The notes: generated by a model not told the origin, from the letters alone. A DNA stretch of 64,000 bases from an uncultured Ligilactobacillus sp. (GCA_934215475.1 CAKPZY010000003.1:1-64000); one strand, 5' to 3'; positions 48,440-57,276 are shown, counted from the first letter of the stretch. Translations and numbers: made by a program.

Positions 48440-50857
48440 TTATATGAAATCGATTGGATCACGGTCGATCATCAATTGTAAATTGCGCGAGCTGTCTTTT
48501 TGACTGCTTTGCAGTAATCCCCTTAAAAACTCATCTAAGCGCGGCTCGGTTTTATATTTGATCACCAATTGATAATAGAATCTATTATTGATCCGCATAA
48601 TTGGCTTGGGTGTCGGGCCCAGGATCGATGCTTGCTTAGTCAAGATCTGTCGAAGTTGTCCGTTAATTTCGAAGATTTTTTTTGCGACGTCAGCCTCAGT
48701 GGTCCCACTAGAGACTATTTTAATCGTAAAGAAATATGGCGGATAACCACCACGGTGACGCATATTCATCTCTATGGCAAAAAATCTTTCATAGTCTTGC
48801 TTTTTTGCCAACCTAATCGCATAATGATCCGGATTAAATGTCTGAATCAACACTTCACCGGTTTTGTCCGCACGCCCTGCACGACCGCTGACCTGAGTCA
48901 GTAATTGAAAGGTACGTTCTGCCGAACGAAAATTGGGCAAACTTAAAGCAGTATCCGCATTTAATACACCCACTAGTGTCACATCAGGAAAATCAAGACC
49001 CTTGGCGATCATTTGAGTTCCCAGTAAAATGTCAGCTTCTTTATTGCCAAACTTTCTCAACAACCTAGCATGCGCACCTTTGCGCCTGGTAGTATCGACA
49101 TCCATCCGCAAGATCCGCCCTGTCGGAAGCAATTCTTGCAGTTCCTGTTGCACTTTTTCTGTTCCTGTTCCATAATAGCGGATCTTCTTACTTTGACAGC
49201 TGGGACACACATGCGGGATTGGCTCCTCATGACCACAATAATGACACTTCATGGAATGGGAATCCATGTGCAGAGTAAGGGAAATGTCACAGTTAGGACA
49301 CTTCAGAACAAAACCACACTCCCGACACATGATAAAAGATGAGTACCCTCGTCGATTAAGCATCAAAACAACTTGTTCATGTCGGGCTAAGCGCTGTTTG
49401 ACAGCGGTCAGCAAGGTCTCTGAAATATCAACAGCTGGGGCTCTTTTCAATGCTTGGCGCATGTCGACCAATTTCACTGCAGGTAATGGCTGTCCGTTGA
49501 TCCTTTCATCTAATCGCAGCCATTTGTAAACTCCTTTTTGTGCACGAGCACGAGATTCGAGCGAAGGGGTAGCACTTCCTAATACAATTGGACAATTGTG
49601 CCGTTTCCCGCGCCAAATAGCCACGTCACGAGCATTGTATTCGGGCATATCTTCTTGCTTATAGCTGGTTTCATGCTCCTCATCCATAATGATGATCCCT
49701 ATGTTCTTTAAAGGAGCAAACACAGCTGACCTGGCCCCGACCACGACTGTTGCCTCATGCCGCTCGATCCTACGCCATTCATCATACCGTTCTCCCTCAG
49801 ATAAACCGCTGTGCAAAACAGCAACATGCGAACCAAAACGACTTTTAACTCGCCTGACCATTTGCGGCGTCAATGAAATTTCCGGAACCAGCATCAATGC
49901 TGTTCTATTTTCCTGTAATGCACAAGCAATCGCATACAAATAAACTTCCGTTTTCCCGCTTCCTGTAACTCCCTGTAATAGAAAAACTTGATCACTTCTA
50001 GCTTTTATATGTTTATCGATCAGGCTCACCGCGTTTTTTTGAGCTGGCCTTAACTTTTTAGGCTGGGTAGGTAGTATCTTTCTGTCGCGATATGGATCAC
50101 GGTACTTTTCGACTTTGGTTTTTTTCAGCCAACCCTTTTGTTCGCCCAAAGTGAAGGTTCCCGCATGGAGGCCGATTTTGCTCTGAGCTGTCTTTTGACT
50201 GAGGGTATTTCTGCCTAATTTTTGTAAAAAATTCAACAGTAATCTTGATTTGTCAGCATTTGAGCGCAAATGTTTTTTTTCTTTTTCAATTTCATCTGAT
50301 GATAATAAACTGGTAATGGCAGTTATCATTTTAGACTTGGCCCGATTTTTGACCAAATAAAGAACCTCTGCCTTCTTTTCCCGGGTCAGTTTGGATAGTA
50401 CCTTAAAAGTATCTGCCGACATACTTTCACTGTCAAATGGAAGCTCGCCTTGCGGGCCGAACATTTTTTTAACACTTTCAGAAACATCTGAGCTGACCAA
50501 TTTGATTTTCTTACGGTATGTCGCCCGCATAGCAGCAGGCAACATCACTTTTAAACAAGCGATCTTAAAAGAAAAAGTCCACTTGGATAACCACGCGGCT
50601 AAACTCAACATTTCCTGATCTAAGACTGGCCCTAGATCCAAGACCTCCTCGATGTCTTTGATTTTAAAGGACACCTCCGGGCGCTGTGTGCTGATCTTCG
50701 TGGTAAATCCCAATACTTTTCTTCTGCCAAAGGGGACGATTACGCGCATGCCAGGAAATATTTGTTCTGTCAGAGCTGCTGGTACTCCATAGGTATATGG
50801 CTGGTCAGTTTGCATTGACGGAACATCAACTATGACTTCTGCAAATTGTTTACTCAC
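48440..50857 (-). CDS. priA: Primosomal replication helicase PriA
   Basis: Restarts stalled forks by loading the helicase. The 805-residue protein has the 3'-DNA-binding domain, Walker A GVTGSGKTEVYL, DEEHE (motif II), a zinc-binding insertion with CRECGFVLKCPNC and CHYCGHEEPIPHVCPSC, and GTGTEKVQQEL, followed by the C-terminal helicase half. It starts at a GTG at 50857, with AGGGG 8 bases upstream, 21 bases after coaBC. Confidence 0.98.
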   Translation of the reverse strand: MSKQFAEVIVDVPSMQTDQPYTYGVPAALTEQIFPGMRVIVPFGRRKVLGFTTKISTQRPEVSFKIKDIEEVLDLGPVLDQEMLSLAAWLSKWTFSFKIACLKVMLPAAMRATYRKKIKLVSSDVSESVKKMFGPQGELPFDSESMSADTFKVLSKLTREKKAEVLYLVKNRAKSKMITAITSLLSSDEIEKEKKHLRSNADKSRLLLNFLQKLGRNTLSQKTAQSKIGLHAGTFTLGEQKGWLKKTKVEKYRDPYRDRKILPTQPKKLRPAQKNAVSLIDKHIKARSDQVFLLQGVTGSGKTEVYLYAIACALQENRTALMLVPEISLTPQMVRRVKSRFGSHVAVLHSGLSEGERYDEWRRIERHEATVVVGARSAVFAPLKNIGIIIMDEEHETSYKQEDMPEYNARDVAIWRGKRHNCPIVLGSATPSLESRARAQKGVYKWLRLDERINGQPLPAVKLVDMRQALKRAPAVDISETLLTAVKQRLARHEQVVLMLNRRGYSSFIMCRECGFVLKCPNCDISLTLHMDSHSMKCHYCGHEEPIPHVCPSCQSKKIRYYGTGTEKVQQELQELLPTGRILRMDVDTTRRKGAHARLLRKFGNKEADILLGTQMIAKGLDFPDVTLVGVLNADTALSLPNFRSAERTFQLLTQVSGRAGRADKTGEVLIQTFNPDHYAIRLAKKQDYERFFAIEMNMRHRGGYPPYFFTIKIVSSGTTEADVAKKIFEINGQLRQILTKQASILGPTPKPIMRINNRFYYQLVIKYKTEPRLDEFLRGLLQSSQKDSSRNLQLMIDRDPIDFI

Positions 50858-50878
50858 GTTCTCTTCCCCTTCTGCCCA

Positions 50879-52060
50879 TTACTTTACTAATTCATCTAAA
50901 ATTTCGCGGGCTATTTTTGCTTTAGACGTTTTGTGGATCAATTTTGGTGTCTGCTGCGGCCGTAACAGTCTTACTTCATTATCTTCACTGTTAAAACCAA
51001 TATCTTTTCGTGAAACATCATTCAAAACTAACATATCTAAGTTTTTTTGCTTTAATTTTTTTGTGCCGTTTTCAACTAAATTCTCGGTCTCAGCCGCAAA
51101 ACCAACCAGCAGCTGATTTTTCTTTTTTTGCCCAAGTTCAGCTAAAATATCTGGATTTTCTGCTAATTCAAGGACAATGTCATGGCCATCCTTCTTGATT
51201 TTTTGAGCAGCCACTTGTTTGAAATGATAGTCTGATACAGCTGCAGACATGATAACAATTTGGCTTTGTCCAAACCTGTCTTCAACTTCTCGCTGCAACT
51301 GGCGTGCAGACCTGATATTTACCAGCGACACATTATCCGGAACAGGCAAACAAGTAGGTCCGCTGATCAAGGTAACGTCCGCTCCCCGAACGGCAGCGTC
51401 CTTCGCGAGAGCATACCCCATTTTTCCACTAGAATGATTGGTTAGATATCTGACTGGATCGATTTCCTCGATCGTTGGTCCAGCAGTTATCAAAACCTTT
51501 TTGCCTTTAAGATCTTGGGCCACATTGACTTCGTGTTTTAGCCACTGGAAAACGTCGTTTGGTTCAGGCATTCTTCCCTTGCCCGAATAACCCTCAGCTA
51601 AAAAGCCTGTTTCCGGATCCATGATCTTAACACCATCTGCTTTTAAGGCCGCTAAATTTCTTTTAGTAGCTGGCTGAAGCCACATTTTGTCATTCATTGC
51701 CGGAATCACAAACTTTTGCGCTGCAGTTGCTAATAATGTTGTTGAAACAAAATCATCGGCCAATCCGTTGGCCATTTTCGCAATAATATTGGCTGTGGCT
51801 GGAATTACTACAGCAGCATCCGTCCAATCTGCCAAAGCAATATGCGGTACAAAATTCTCCCGCGCAGCATCTTTAAAATTTGAATAGACACGATGGCGGC
51901 TCAACACCTCAAAAGTTTGTGCAGTAACAAAATCTGCGGCAGTCGCAGTCATCGCAACTCTGACTTCATAACCTTCCTTAATAAAAGATCTAACCAGTTG
52001 TGCAGCCTTATAAACGGCGATACCACCTGTAATATATATGGCAAGATGTTTTTTACTCAC
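50879..52060 (-). CDS. coaBC: Bifunctional phosphopantothenoylcysteine decarboxylase / phosphopantothenate-cysteine ligase
   Basis: Two consecutive steps of CoA synthesis. In the 393-residue protein the FMN-binding CoaC half (about 1-185) carries TGGIAVYKA, catalytic H73, PATANIIAK and the PAMNDKMW motif (N123). The region that in Dfp proteins reads ACGD with a catalytic Cys reads LAEGYSGKGR here, with E156 at that position. The CoaB half (about 188-393) shows ITAGPTIEEIDPVRYLTNHSSGKMG. It starts at GTG 52060. A 14-bp palindrome lies 30 bases upstream. Confidence 0.95.
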   Translation of the reverse strand: MSKKHLAIYITGGIAVYKAAQLVRSFIKEGYEVRVAMTATAADFVTAQTFEVLSRHRVYSNFKDAARENFVPHIALADWTDAAVVIPATANIIAKMANGLADDFVSTTLLATAAQKFVIPAMNDKMWLQPATKRNLAALKADGVKIMDPETGFLAEGYSGKGRMPEPNDVFQWLKHEVNVAQDLKGKKVLITAGPTIEEIDPVRYLTNHSSGKMGYALAKDAAVRGADVTLISGPTCLPVPDNVSLVNIRSARQLQREVEDRFGQSQIVIMSAAVSDYHFKQVAAQKIKKDGHDIVLELAENPDILAELGQKKKNQLLVGFAAETENLVENGTKKLKQKNLDMLVLNDVSRKDIGFNSEDNEVRLLRPQQTPKLIHKTSKAKIAREILDELVK

Positions 52061-52089
52061 GATCCTTGTTCCTTTCCGTGACTGATATT

Positions 52090-52103
52090 TACAATATATT
52101 GTA
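52090..52103. promoter_or_regulatory. Perfect 14-bp palindrome upstream of coaBC
   Basis: TACAATATATTGTA is a perfect dyad 30 bases before the coaBC GTG and contains -10-like sequences (TACAAT and TATATT). It may be part of the coaBC promoter or an operator; no regulator can be named. Confidence 0.35.
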
Positions 52104-52121
52104 CCAATTTTAGAAGTAATA

Positions 52122-52185
52122 AAAAAGTGCCCATTACTCTCGCGTTGCCTGTACTAAGGTCAACGTCGTCTTAAAGTAATGAGCA
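52122..52185 (-). terminator. Terminator of gmk-rpoZ
   Basis: Minus-strand hairpin with an 11-bp outer stem (52175-52185 with 52128-52138, one G-U pair) and an inner CGTTG/CAACG stem (52161-52165 with 52143-52147); a TTTTTT run follows. Confidence 0.85.
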
Positions 52186-52200
52186 GATCAACAAGCCAGA

Positions 52201-52410
52201 TTATTTATTGTTTTTTTTGTCAGCGATCGTGAGCGCTCCGGCTTCGACTTCTTCTAATGCACGTCCAACATTTTTCTTCGATGTATATTCACTTAATAAC
52301 GGCATAGCACCCTCATCTAGTTCATGCGCCCGTTTAGCAGCGAGCATTACAAGCGAGTAGCGAGAATCGACACGTTCTAGCAGTTTGTCTACTGAAGGAT
52401 ATAAGATCAT
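52201..52410 (-). CDS. rpoZ: RNA polymerase omega subunit
   Basis: Small RNAP subunit that binds beta prime and helps assembly. The 69-residue protein starts [28 protein letters not shown], the conserved core being [16 protein letters not shown], and ends in a short Lys-rich tail. It overlaps gmk by 4 bases, the standard gmk-rpoZ coupling. Confidence 0.97.
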   Translation of the reverse strand: MILYPSVDKLLERVDSRYSLVMLAAKRAHELDEGAMPLLSEYTSKKNVGRALEEVEAGALTIADKKNNK

Positions 52411-53027
52411 TTTAAAGCATCTCCTAATTGTTTTTTATAGTCAGGCAAGAAGCGCTTGACACGCCAGCGTTCAGCTCGAATAATCGTCTTGATCTTATCC
52501 GCAGCATTAACAACTTCGTCATTGACTACCGCGTAATCATAATTTTGCATCATTTCGATCTCACCCACGGCTTTTTTCATTCGCTTGTTAATGGTTGCAA
52601 TATCATCGGTTCCCCGGTGAATGATCCGTTGTCTTAGTTCCATTAAGTCTGGAGGAGTCAGAAATATGAAGAGACCATCTGGAACTTTCTCACGAACCTG
52701 CATTGCCCCTTTAACTTCAATCTCAAGGAAAACATCCTTACCGGCATCAAGCATCTCATTGACATATTTTAACGGGGTACCATAGTAATTGTCAACATAT
52801 TGAGCGTACTCCAACATCCCGCCATTTTTTATTTCGTTTTCAAATTCCTGTTTAGAAACGAAATAATAATCCTGACCGTTGATTTCACCAGGACGTTTCT
52901 TTCTAGTCGTCATCGAAGTGGAGTAATCAAAATTATTCCCTGGTTGAGAAAAAATTTCTTTTCTTACCGTTCCCTTGCCAACTCCAGATGGACCTGAAAG
53001 CACGATCAACATTCCTCTTTTAGCCAT
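52407..53027 (-). CDS. gmk: Guanylate kinase
   Basis: Phosphorylates GMP to GDP. The 206-residue protein has the P-loop [10 protein letters not shown] (11-20), [13 protein letters not shown], the GMP-binding [13 protein letters not shown] and [14 protein letters not shown]. It has its own promoter at 53063-53091. In Firmicutes GMK is inhibited by (p)ppGpp; the sequence shows nothing against that. Confidence 0.98.
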   Translation of the reverse strand: MAKRGMLIVLSGPSGVGKGTVRKEIFSQPGNNFDYSTSMTTRKKRPGEINGQDYYFVSKQEFENEIKNGGMLEYAQYVDNYYGTPLKYVNEMLDAGKDVFLEIEVKGAMQVREKVPDGLFIFLTPPDLMELRQRIIHRGTDDIATINKRMKKAVGEIEMMQNYDYAVVNDEVVNAADKIKTIIRAERWRVKRFLPDYKKQLGDALK

Positions 53028-53062
53028 GCACTAAAACTCCTCAAATAAAATATTTACCTCTT

Positions 53063-53091
53063 ATAATGCGCTTTTTTTAAAGTTTTTTCAA
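53063..53091 (-). promoter_or_regulatory. Promoter of gmk-rpoZ
   Basis: -35 TTGAAA (53086-53091), 17-base spacer, -10 CATTAT (53063-53068), 36 bases before the ATG. Confidence 0.65.
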
Positions 53092-53236
53092 GGATAGCTT
53101 AGAAAAATTGGAAGGCTAGCAGCATTATACCGCCTTCTAGTTGAAAAATTTTTATTGTTTTAATGTAAAAACACTTTAAATTTTTTCCTGATCGTTCACA
53201 TTATTCTAAAAATTTAAAAAAATTATTCAATCGAAC

Positions 53237-53264
53237 TTGCGTTTGCGAACTTTTGTTCTATAAT
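53237..53264 (+). promoter_or_regulatory. SOS-regulated promoter (LexA box between -35 and -10)
   Basis: -35 TTGCGT (53237-53242), 16-base spacer, -10 TATAAT (53259-53264). The spacer ends in GAACTTTTGTTC (53247-53258), an exact match to the Gram-positive LexA/DinR core GAAC-N4-GTTC, preceded by C as in the longer consensus. LexA bound there would block RNA polymerase. Confidence 0.75.
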
Positions 53265-53352
53265 AGGAATTGTACTCAAACAAACGTTCCCAAATTAAGA
53301 AGCTGAACAATGCTATTTTTCAACAGCGTCTCCAGTGGGGGGAGGAAAGAGA

Positions 53353-53757
53353 ATGCTAGACTTTTATTATCATTTAGTTCAAAAAGCACGAGAGCATATT
53401 AATATTTTTGTGGACCTATGGAATAAATTTTTTGACCCAAACGGTGTTTTAGAGCAAGAAAGAATGGCGGCAATACCGGATTTTCAGTTAGATTTCTTTA
53501 TCGCAAAAGCTATTCATAAAGAACTGTCAGTCGACCTTCAAATTAAAGTCGGCTCTGACATTGAAAACGTGACTGGACAAATCTTCCAGGCTCGTCGACA
53601 ACCTAACGCCATTTTTCTGACCCAAGTAAGCAATCAAAAAGTGACCCGGATCATCTTTAAAGATCAAATAGTTTCTCTGTCACTAGCAGATAATAGAGGC
53701 GGTCTGGAACTCGACCCAATAATGAAAAAAATTACCCGTTTGAGAAAGACATCATGA
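53353..53757 (+). CDS. Unidentified 134-residue protein under a LexA-type box
   Basis: I do not recognise this protein. The ATG at 53353 is fixed by an SD GGAGG 7 bases upstream. The first half is helical and aromatic-rich (FYYHLVQKAREHINIF, then an amphipathic stretch). The second half (about 65-120) is predicted mostly beta, with a repeating pattern (VTGQIFQAR, AIFLTQV, VTRIIFKDQIVSLSL) that resembles a small SH3/Sm-like barrel, as in YolD-type SOS proteins. That resemblance is by eye only. No signal peptide or membrane helix. A plus-strand monocistron, 80-base leader, converging on glnA. Confidence 0.85.
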   Translation: MLDFYYHLVQKAREHINIFVDLWNKFFDPNGVLEQERMAAIPDFQLDFFIAKAIHKELSVDLQIKVGSDIENVTGQIFQARRQPNAIFLTQVSNQKVTRIIFKDQIVSLSLADNRGGLELDPIMKKITRLRKTS

Positions 53758-53774
53758 TTTCATTGGATAAGAAA

Positions 53775-53803
53775 GCGCGACTCGGTTTTTAACCAGGTCG
53801 CGT
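53775..53803. terminator. Hairpin between the SOS-boxed gene and glnA
   Basis: CGCGAC (53776-53781) pairs with GTCGCG (53797-53802), with an inner GGTT/AACC stem. T-runs on both sides are weak, so it may serve as a modest bidirectional terminator for the converging genes. Confidence 0.6.
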
Positions 53804-53826
53804 CATTTGTTATGTGCAAATTAATT

Positions 53827-55170
53827 TTAATATTGTTCCAAATATTGTTTTCTTTCCCATTCAGAGACGTCTTGCCGGTATGCGTCCCATTCGATCCGCT
53901 TACCTTCGAAGAAACTTGCTGCCAAATGCTCTCCCAGGGCTCCTAAAATAACGTCGTCTTCTTTCAAAGCTTTCAACGCATTGTGCAAAGTTGAAGGAAG
54001 ATCGACAATATTATTGTCCTCCCTTTCTTCTTCAGTCATGATGTATATGTTGCGATCAACGGGCTTTGGCGGCTCGATCTTATTACTCAAGCCATCAAGT
54101 CCAGCAGCCAAAATAGCGGCGATCGCTAAGTATGGGTTAGCAGTCGGATCAACACTGCGCAACTCTAAGCGGGTGGATTCTCCACGAGCGATCGGAACCC
54201 GGACTAACGGTGAACGGTTATGGCCTGACCAAGCTACGTATACTGGAGCTTCAAAGCCAGGAACTAAACGCTTGTATGAGTTAACGATCGGATTAGTAAT
54301 TGCAGTGAAATTCCGCGCATGTGCTAACAAGCCGCCAAGAAAATGTAAGGCATCTTCTGATAATCCGCTTTTAGATGAAGCGTCATAAAATGTGTTGCCA
54401 TTTTCATTGAATAAAGACATATTAGTATGCATTCCCGAACCATTAATGCTTGCAAGCGGCTTAGGCATAAAGGTCGCATACAAACCGTTCTTACCGGCAA
54501 CAGTTTTAACAACGAGCTTAAACAGCTGGATGTTGTCAGCAGCATGTAACGCATCTGAATATTTAAAATCTACTTCATGCTGTCCCGGAGCAACTTCATG
54601 GTGAGATGCTTCAACATCAAAACCTAAACGTTCTAATTCAAGAACGATCTCACGCCGACAATTTTCGCCTAGGTCAACCGGGGCCAAGTCAAAATAGCTT
54701 CCCTGGTCATTCAACTTCTTTGTCGGCTCACCCGTCTGTGGATCCTTCTTGAATAGGAAAAATTCCGGCTCAGTACCAATATTGAAATCAGTAAAGCCCA
54801 ACTTTTTCATTTCTTTTAAGACACGAATCAAGTTATTACGCGGATCTCCCAAAAACGGCGTACGGTCAGCGTTATAGACCTGACATACTACTCCAGCTAT
54901 TTTACCATGCTCACTGCCCCAAGGGAAGATGATCCAAGTTGACAGATCAGGATATAGCCACATGTCACTTTCTTCTATTCGGACGAAGCCATCAATAGAA
55001 GAACCATCAAACATGATCTTGTTATCTAACAGCTTGTCTAATTGGCTAACTGGAATTTCAACATTCTTGACGGTACCGTAGAGGTCCGTGAACATTAAAC
55101 GTAAAAATTGAACATTTTCATCTTTGACAACGCGGCGGATATCATCTTTGGTATAAGTTGGTTTTGTCAT
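53827..55170 (-). CDS. glnA: Glutamine synthetase, GSI-alpha type
   Basis: Makes glutamine from glutamate and ammonia. I start it at the ATG at 55170 (447 residues, [15 protein letters not shown]), 7 bases from an AGGAG SD; an ATG two codons upstream is too close to the SD. The protein shows [18 protein letters not shown] with the Arg of the Bacillus-type feedback site, [26 protein letters not shown] and [15 protein letters not shown]. It lacks the adenylylation Tyr region of GSI-beta. Downstream of glnR by 24 bases; controlled by GlnR. Confidence 0.98.
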   Translation of the reverse strand: MTKPTYTKDDIRRVVKDENVQFLRLMFTDLYGTVKNVEIPVSQLDKLLDNKIMFDGSSIDGFVRIEESDMWLYPDLSTWIIFPWGSEHGKIAGVVCQVYNADRTPFLGDPRNNLIRVLKEMKKLGFTDFNIGTEPEFFLFKKDPQTGEPTKKLNDQGSYFDLAPVDLGENCRREIVLELERLGFDVEASHHEVAPGQHEVDFKYSDALHAADNIQLFKLVVKTVAGKNGLYATFMPKPLASINGSGMHTNMSLFNENGNTFYDASSKSGLSEDALHFLGGLLAHARNFTAITNPIVNSYKRLVPGFEAPVYVAWSGHNRSPLVRVPIARGESTRLELRSVDPTANPYLAIAAILAAGLDGLSNKIEPPKPVDRNIYIMTEEEREDNNIVDLPSTLHNALKALKEDDVILGALGEHLAASFFEGKRIEWDAYRQDVSEWERKQYLEQY

Positions 55171-55194
55171 TTGCATGCTCCTTTACTTGTTAAC

Positions 55195-55584
55195 CTACAA
55201 TTTTCGCTTATGAATATCCAGTTTATTGGCGTTATTAGTCAACCCTCCGACAGATTCAAATTCTTCCCGCAAGATCCTACGCACATCAGCATCAGTCAAA
55301 GACTTTTGCATGCGTTGCTTTTTAGCGTCTTCTTTTTTCCTCTGTTGTTCATAGATATGCCTAATGCCAGCCATGTTGATCCCTTCACTCAAGTAATCTT
55401 TGACCTCAAGGAGCTGATCAATATCGTTCAAAGAGTACATTCGCCGGTTACCTTCGTTACGTTCGGGAGTCACTAAACCTTGCTGTTCATAATATCTGAT
55501 TTGTCTGGCAGATAAATCAGTCAGCTTCATTACAGTTCCGATTGGCAACACTGAAAGTGAGCGCCGTAACTCTTTTTCTTTCAT
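55195..55584 (-). CDS. glnR: Glutamine synthetase repressor GlnR
   Basis: MerR-type repressor of glnRA and other nitrogen genes; feedback-inhibited GlnA acts as its co-repressor. The 129-residue protein starts at the ATG at 55584 (MKEKELRRSLSVLPIGTVMK), 8 bases from an AGGGGG SD. It has the MerR helix-turn-helix with ARQIRYYEQQGLV and NEGNRRMYSLNDIDQLLEVK, and a short Lys/Arg-rich C-terminal tail of the GlnR type. Autoregulated through the box at 55650-55666. Confidence 0.96.
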   Translation of the reverse strand: MKEKELRRSLSVLPIGTVMKLTDLSARQIRYYEQQGLVTPERNEGNRRMYSLNDIDQLLEVKDYLSEGINMAGIRHIYEQQRKKEDAKKQRMQKSLTDADVRRILREEFESVGGLTNNANKLDIHKRKL

Positions 55585-55613
55585 AAAAATTTCCCCCTCG
55601 AAACTACGTACCA

Positions 55614-55642
55614 ATAATAGCAAGTACTAAAACGCTTGTCAA
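55614..55642 (-). promoter_or_regulatory. Promoter of glnR-glnA
   Basis: -35 TTGACA (55637-55642), 17-base spacer, -10 TATTAT (55614-55619). Confidence 0.85.
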
Positions 55643-55649
55643 CGCTAAA

Positions 55650-55666
55650 TGTCATATTTTGTTACA
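55650..55666 (-). promoter_or_regulatory. GlnR operator
   Basis: TGTCA-TATTTTG-TTACA matches the GlnR/TnrA consensus TGTNAN7TNACA exactly. It lies 7 bases upstream of the -35, the normal place for glnRA. Confidence 0.9.
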
Positions 55667-55773
55667 TAAAGTCCTAATGGCCCGAACCGTTACTGTTCAC
55701 AGCAACCAGATACTCTATCAATGCAGTGTTTTACCGCAAAAATACAACTATACCAAAATGAGCATCATTATTA

Positions 55774-56703
55774 TCACTGCTCCTTGAGCCAGGATGAGAT
55801 TTGAGAAACAACATTTTTTTCTTGTTCCGGATGCAATACGAGATCAAACCAGGTGACATTCATTTTATTACGGAACCAAGTCAATTGACGTTTAGCGTAA
55901 TGACGTGAGTTTTTCTTGACCAATTCCACACAGTCATTCAGCGATGCCTTCCCTGCAAAATAGGCAAACAGTTCTTTATAGCCGATACCTTTCGCACCCG
56001 GCAAGTCCAAGCCTCCCCTGTCATACAGTCTATGCGCTTCATCTAACAAGCCGGCGCTCATCATTTGATCTACGCGGTGGTCGATCCTCTGATATAGCAA
56101 ATGACGTTCAGTATTCAAACCGATGATTAATGGTTCCAATTTATTATTGGGTTCATCTTTTTGATTGGAAAACAGTTGCCCCGTTAATTTATAAACTTCT
56201 AGTGCCCTGATAACCCTGCGCTCATTATTAACTGGAATATTTTGAGCAGCCTTTGGGTCTACTCTAGACAATTGTCGCCATAAAGCTTGTTTGCCATTTT
56301 TTTTTGCATAAAGAGATAAACTTTGTCTGACCTTCTGACCTTTTACTGAATTGGAACTGCCAAGCTTATAACCGTCAAGCAGAGCTTGTAAATAAAAGCC
56401 AGTTCCACCCACCATTATCGGCAAATGGCGGTGTTTCGCGATTGTTGCAACATCTTTGTTAGTAAGGTCAATAAAATCAGCCGCTGTGAAACGCTGGTTT
56501 GGCTCTAGGATATCTACCATATAGTGGTTGATACCTTGCTTTTCTCTCTCTGTGATCTTGGCGGTACCGATGTCAAGCCCCTTATACACTTGCATCGAAT
56601 CTCCGGAAATAATTTCACCATTAAAATAATGCGCTAATTTGATCGATAAGGATGTTTTTCCAACTGCCGTTGGGCCAACGATCAACAGGATCTTTTGCGT
56701 CAA
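55774..56703 (-). CDS. miaA: tRNA dimethylallyltransferase MiaA
   Basis: Adds the isopentenyl group to A37 of tRNAs reading UNN codons. The 309-residue protein has the P-loop IVGPTAVGKTSLS, ISGDSMQVYKGLDIGTAKIT, the Asp-containing FTAADF motif, and VGGTGFYLQALLDGY. Its start is a TTG at 56703; no ATG upstream keeps the P-loop in frame, and an AGGAG lies 11 bases upstream, a long spacing. A possible extended -10 lies at 56825. No hfq follows it. Confidence 0.96.
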   Translation of the reverse strand: MTQKILLIVGPTAVGKTSLSIKLAHYFNGEIISGDSMQVYKGLDIGTAKITEREKQGINHYMVDILEPNQRFTAADFIDLTNKDVATIAKHRHLPIMVGGTGFYLQALLDGYKLGSSNSVKGQKVRQSLSLYAKKNGKQALWRQLSRVDPKAAQNIPVNNERRVIRALEVYKLTGQLFSNQKDEPNNKLEPLIIGLNTERHLLYQRIDHRVDQMMSAGLLDEAHRLYDRGGLDLPGAKGIGYKELFAYFAGKASLNDCVELVKKNSRHYAKRQLTWFRNKMNVTWFDLVLHPEQEKNVVSQISSWLKEQ

Positions 56704-56824
56704 AGGGCTTCACTCTCCTAAACAAAAATATTGCTAAAAATAACGAGCATCCTAATATCCGTGGCTGTTTTGGCCCTAGTGCAGGCCTTTTTTTATTTAC
56801 CATAAAAAAAGAAATGAGTTTTAG

Positions 56825-56833
56825 ATAATACCA
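56825..56833 (-). promoter_or_regulatory. Possible miaA promoter (extended -10)
   Basis: TGGTATTAT on the minus strand, about 120 bases before miaA. A TTGAAA lies upstream but at 21 bases, so a -35 is not convincing. Confidence 0.35.
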
Positions 56834-56865
56834 AACCCACTTCCAATGATTTTTCAAGTTAACAA

Positions 56866-57276
56866 TTACTTCTGCTTAGTTTTTCCGTCCCACTTAGCAA
56901 AACCTGTTTTTAGAATGAACATATCACGATACCCGTTTTTGTGGAGCTTCGAAGCCGTGCGGGCTGCCATTGTTTTGGCATCGTCATAGATATAAATGGG
57001 CATATCCTTGCGCAGACTATTCTTAAACAGTTTGAGCTGTGAATAAGGGACATTTCTTGCACCCAATATATGACTCTTCTTAAATTGTTTAGGTTCACGC
57101 ACGTCAATCACTTGTGCCTTGTGCATCCCATGCCTAAATTGATCATTAGTTAGTTGTTTGGCGTATCTTCTACCCAAAAAAGATGAATAAAACTGACTGC
57201 CAAATAACCAGACCAAGATCAACACCAATACAACATCGATCCAGCCCATTACTGACAAATTGCTTAATACAAACAC
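56866..57276 (-). CDS. Membrane-anchored rhodanese-like domain protein lacking the catalytic Cys
   Basis: A 136-residue protein with one N-terminal membrane helix (about 11-28) and a cytosolic rhodanese fold (about 40-130) with VIDVREPKQFKKSHILGARNVPYSQL. The loop that in active rhodaneses reads YC-x4 reads IYDDAKTMAA, with D98 at the Cys position, so no persulfide chemistry is expected. Its role is unknown; it may be a binding module. It starts at a GTG with an AAGGGAG SD and follows glk by 41 bases. Confidence 0.85.
   Translation of the reverse strand: MFVLSNLSVMGWIDVVLVLILVWLFGSQFYSSFLGRRYAKQLTNDQFRHGMHKAQVIDVREPKQFKKSHILGARNVPYSQLKLFKNSLRKDMPIYIYDDAKTMAARTASKLHKNGYRDMFILKTGFAKWDGKTKQK

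Larger units (their letters stand above)
53028..53352. other. Divergent intergenic region gmk / SOS-boxed orphan
   Basis: A 325-base region with the gmk promoter (minus) and the SOS-box promoter (plus). Between them, GAAGGC and GCCTTC (about 53122-53148) form a 6-bp stem with a 15-base loop; a T-run follows on the minus strand, so this could be a minor terminator. No further gene is seen. Confidence 0.6.

Noticed and set aside
53335..53352. Upstream GTG start for the SOS-boxed protein (six extra residues MGGGKR)
   Set aside because: That GTG overlaps the GGAGG SD; the ATG at 53353 is correctly spaced.
56770..56802. Plus-strand terminator GGCC...GGCC with seven T
   Set aside because: The stem is only 4 bp, and no plus-strand gene lies upstream for it to serve.
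56621..56857. Small minus-strand open frame upstream of miaA (78 residues)
   Set aside because: No SD, includes a terminator-like stretch and overlaps miaA out of frame; it resembles no protein.
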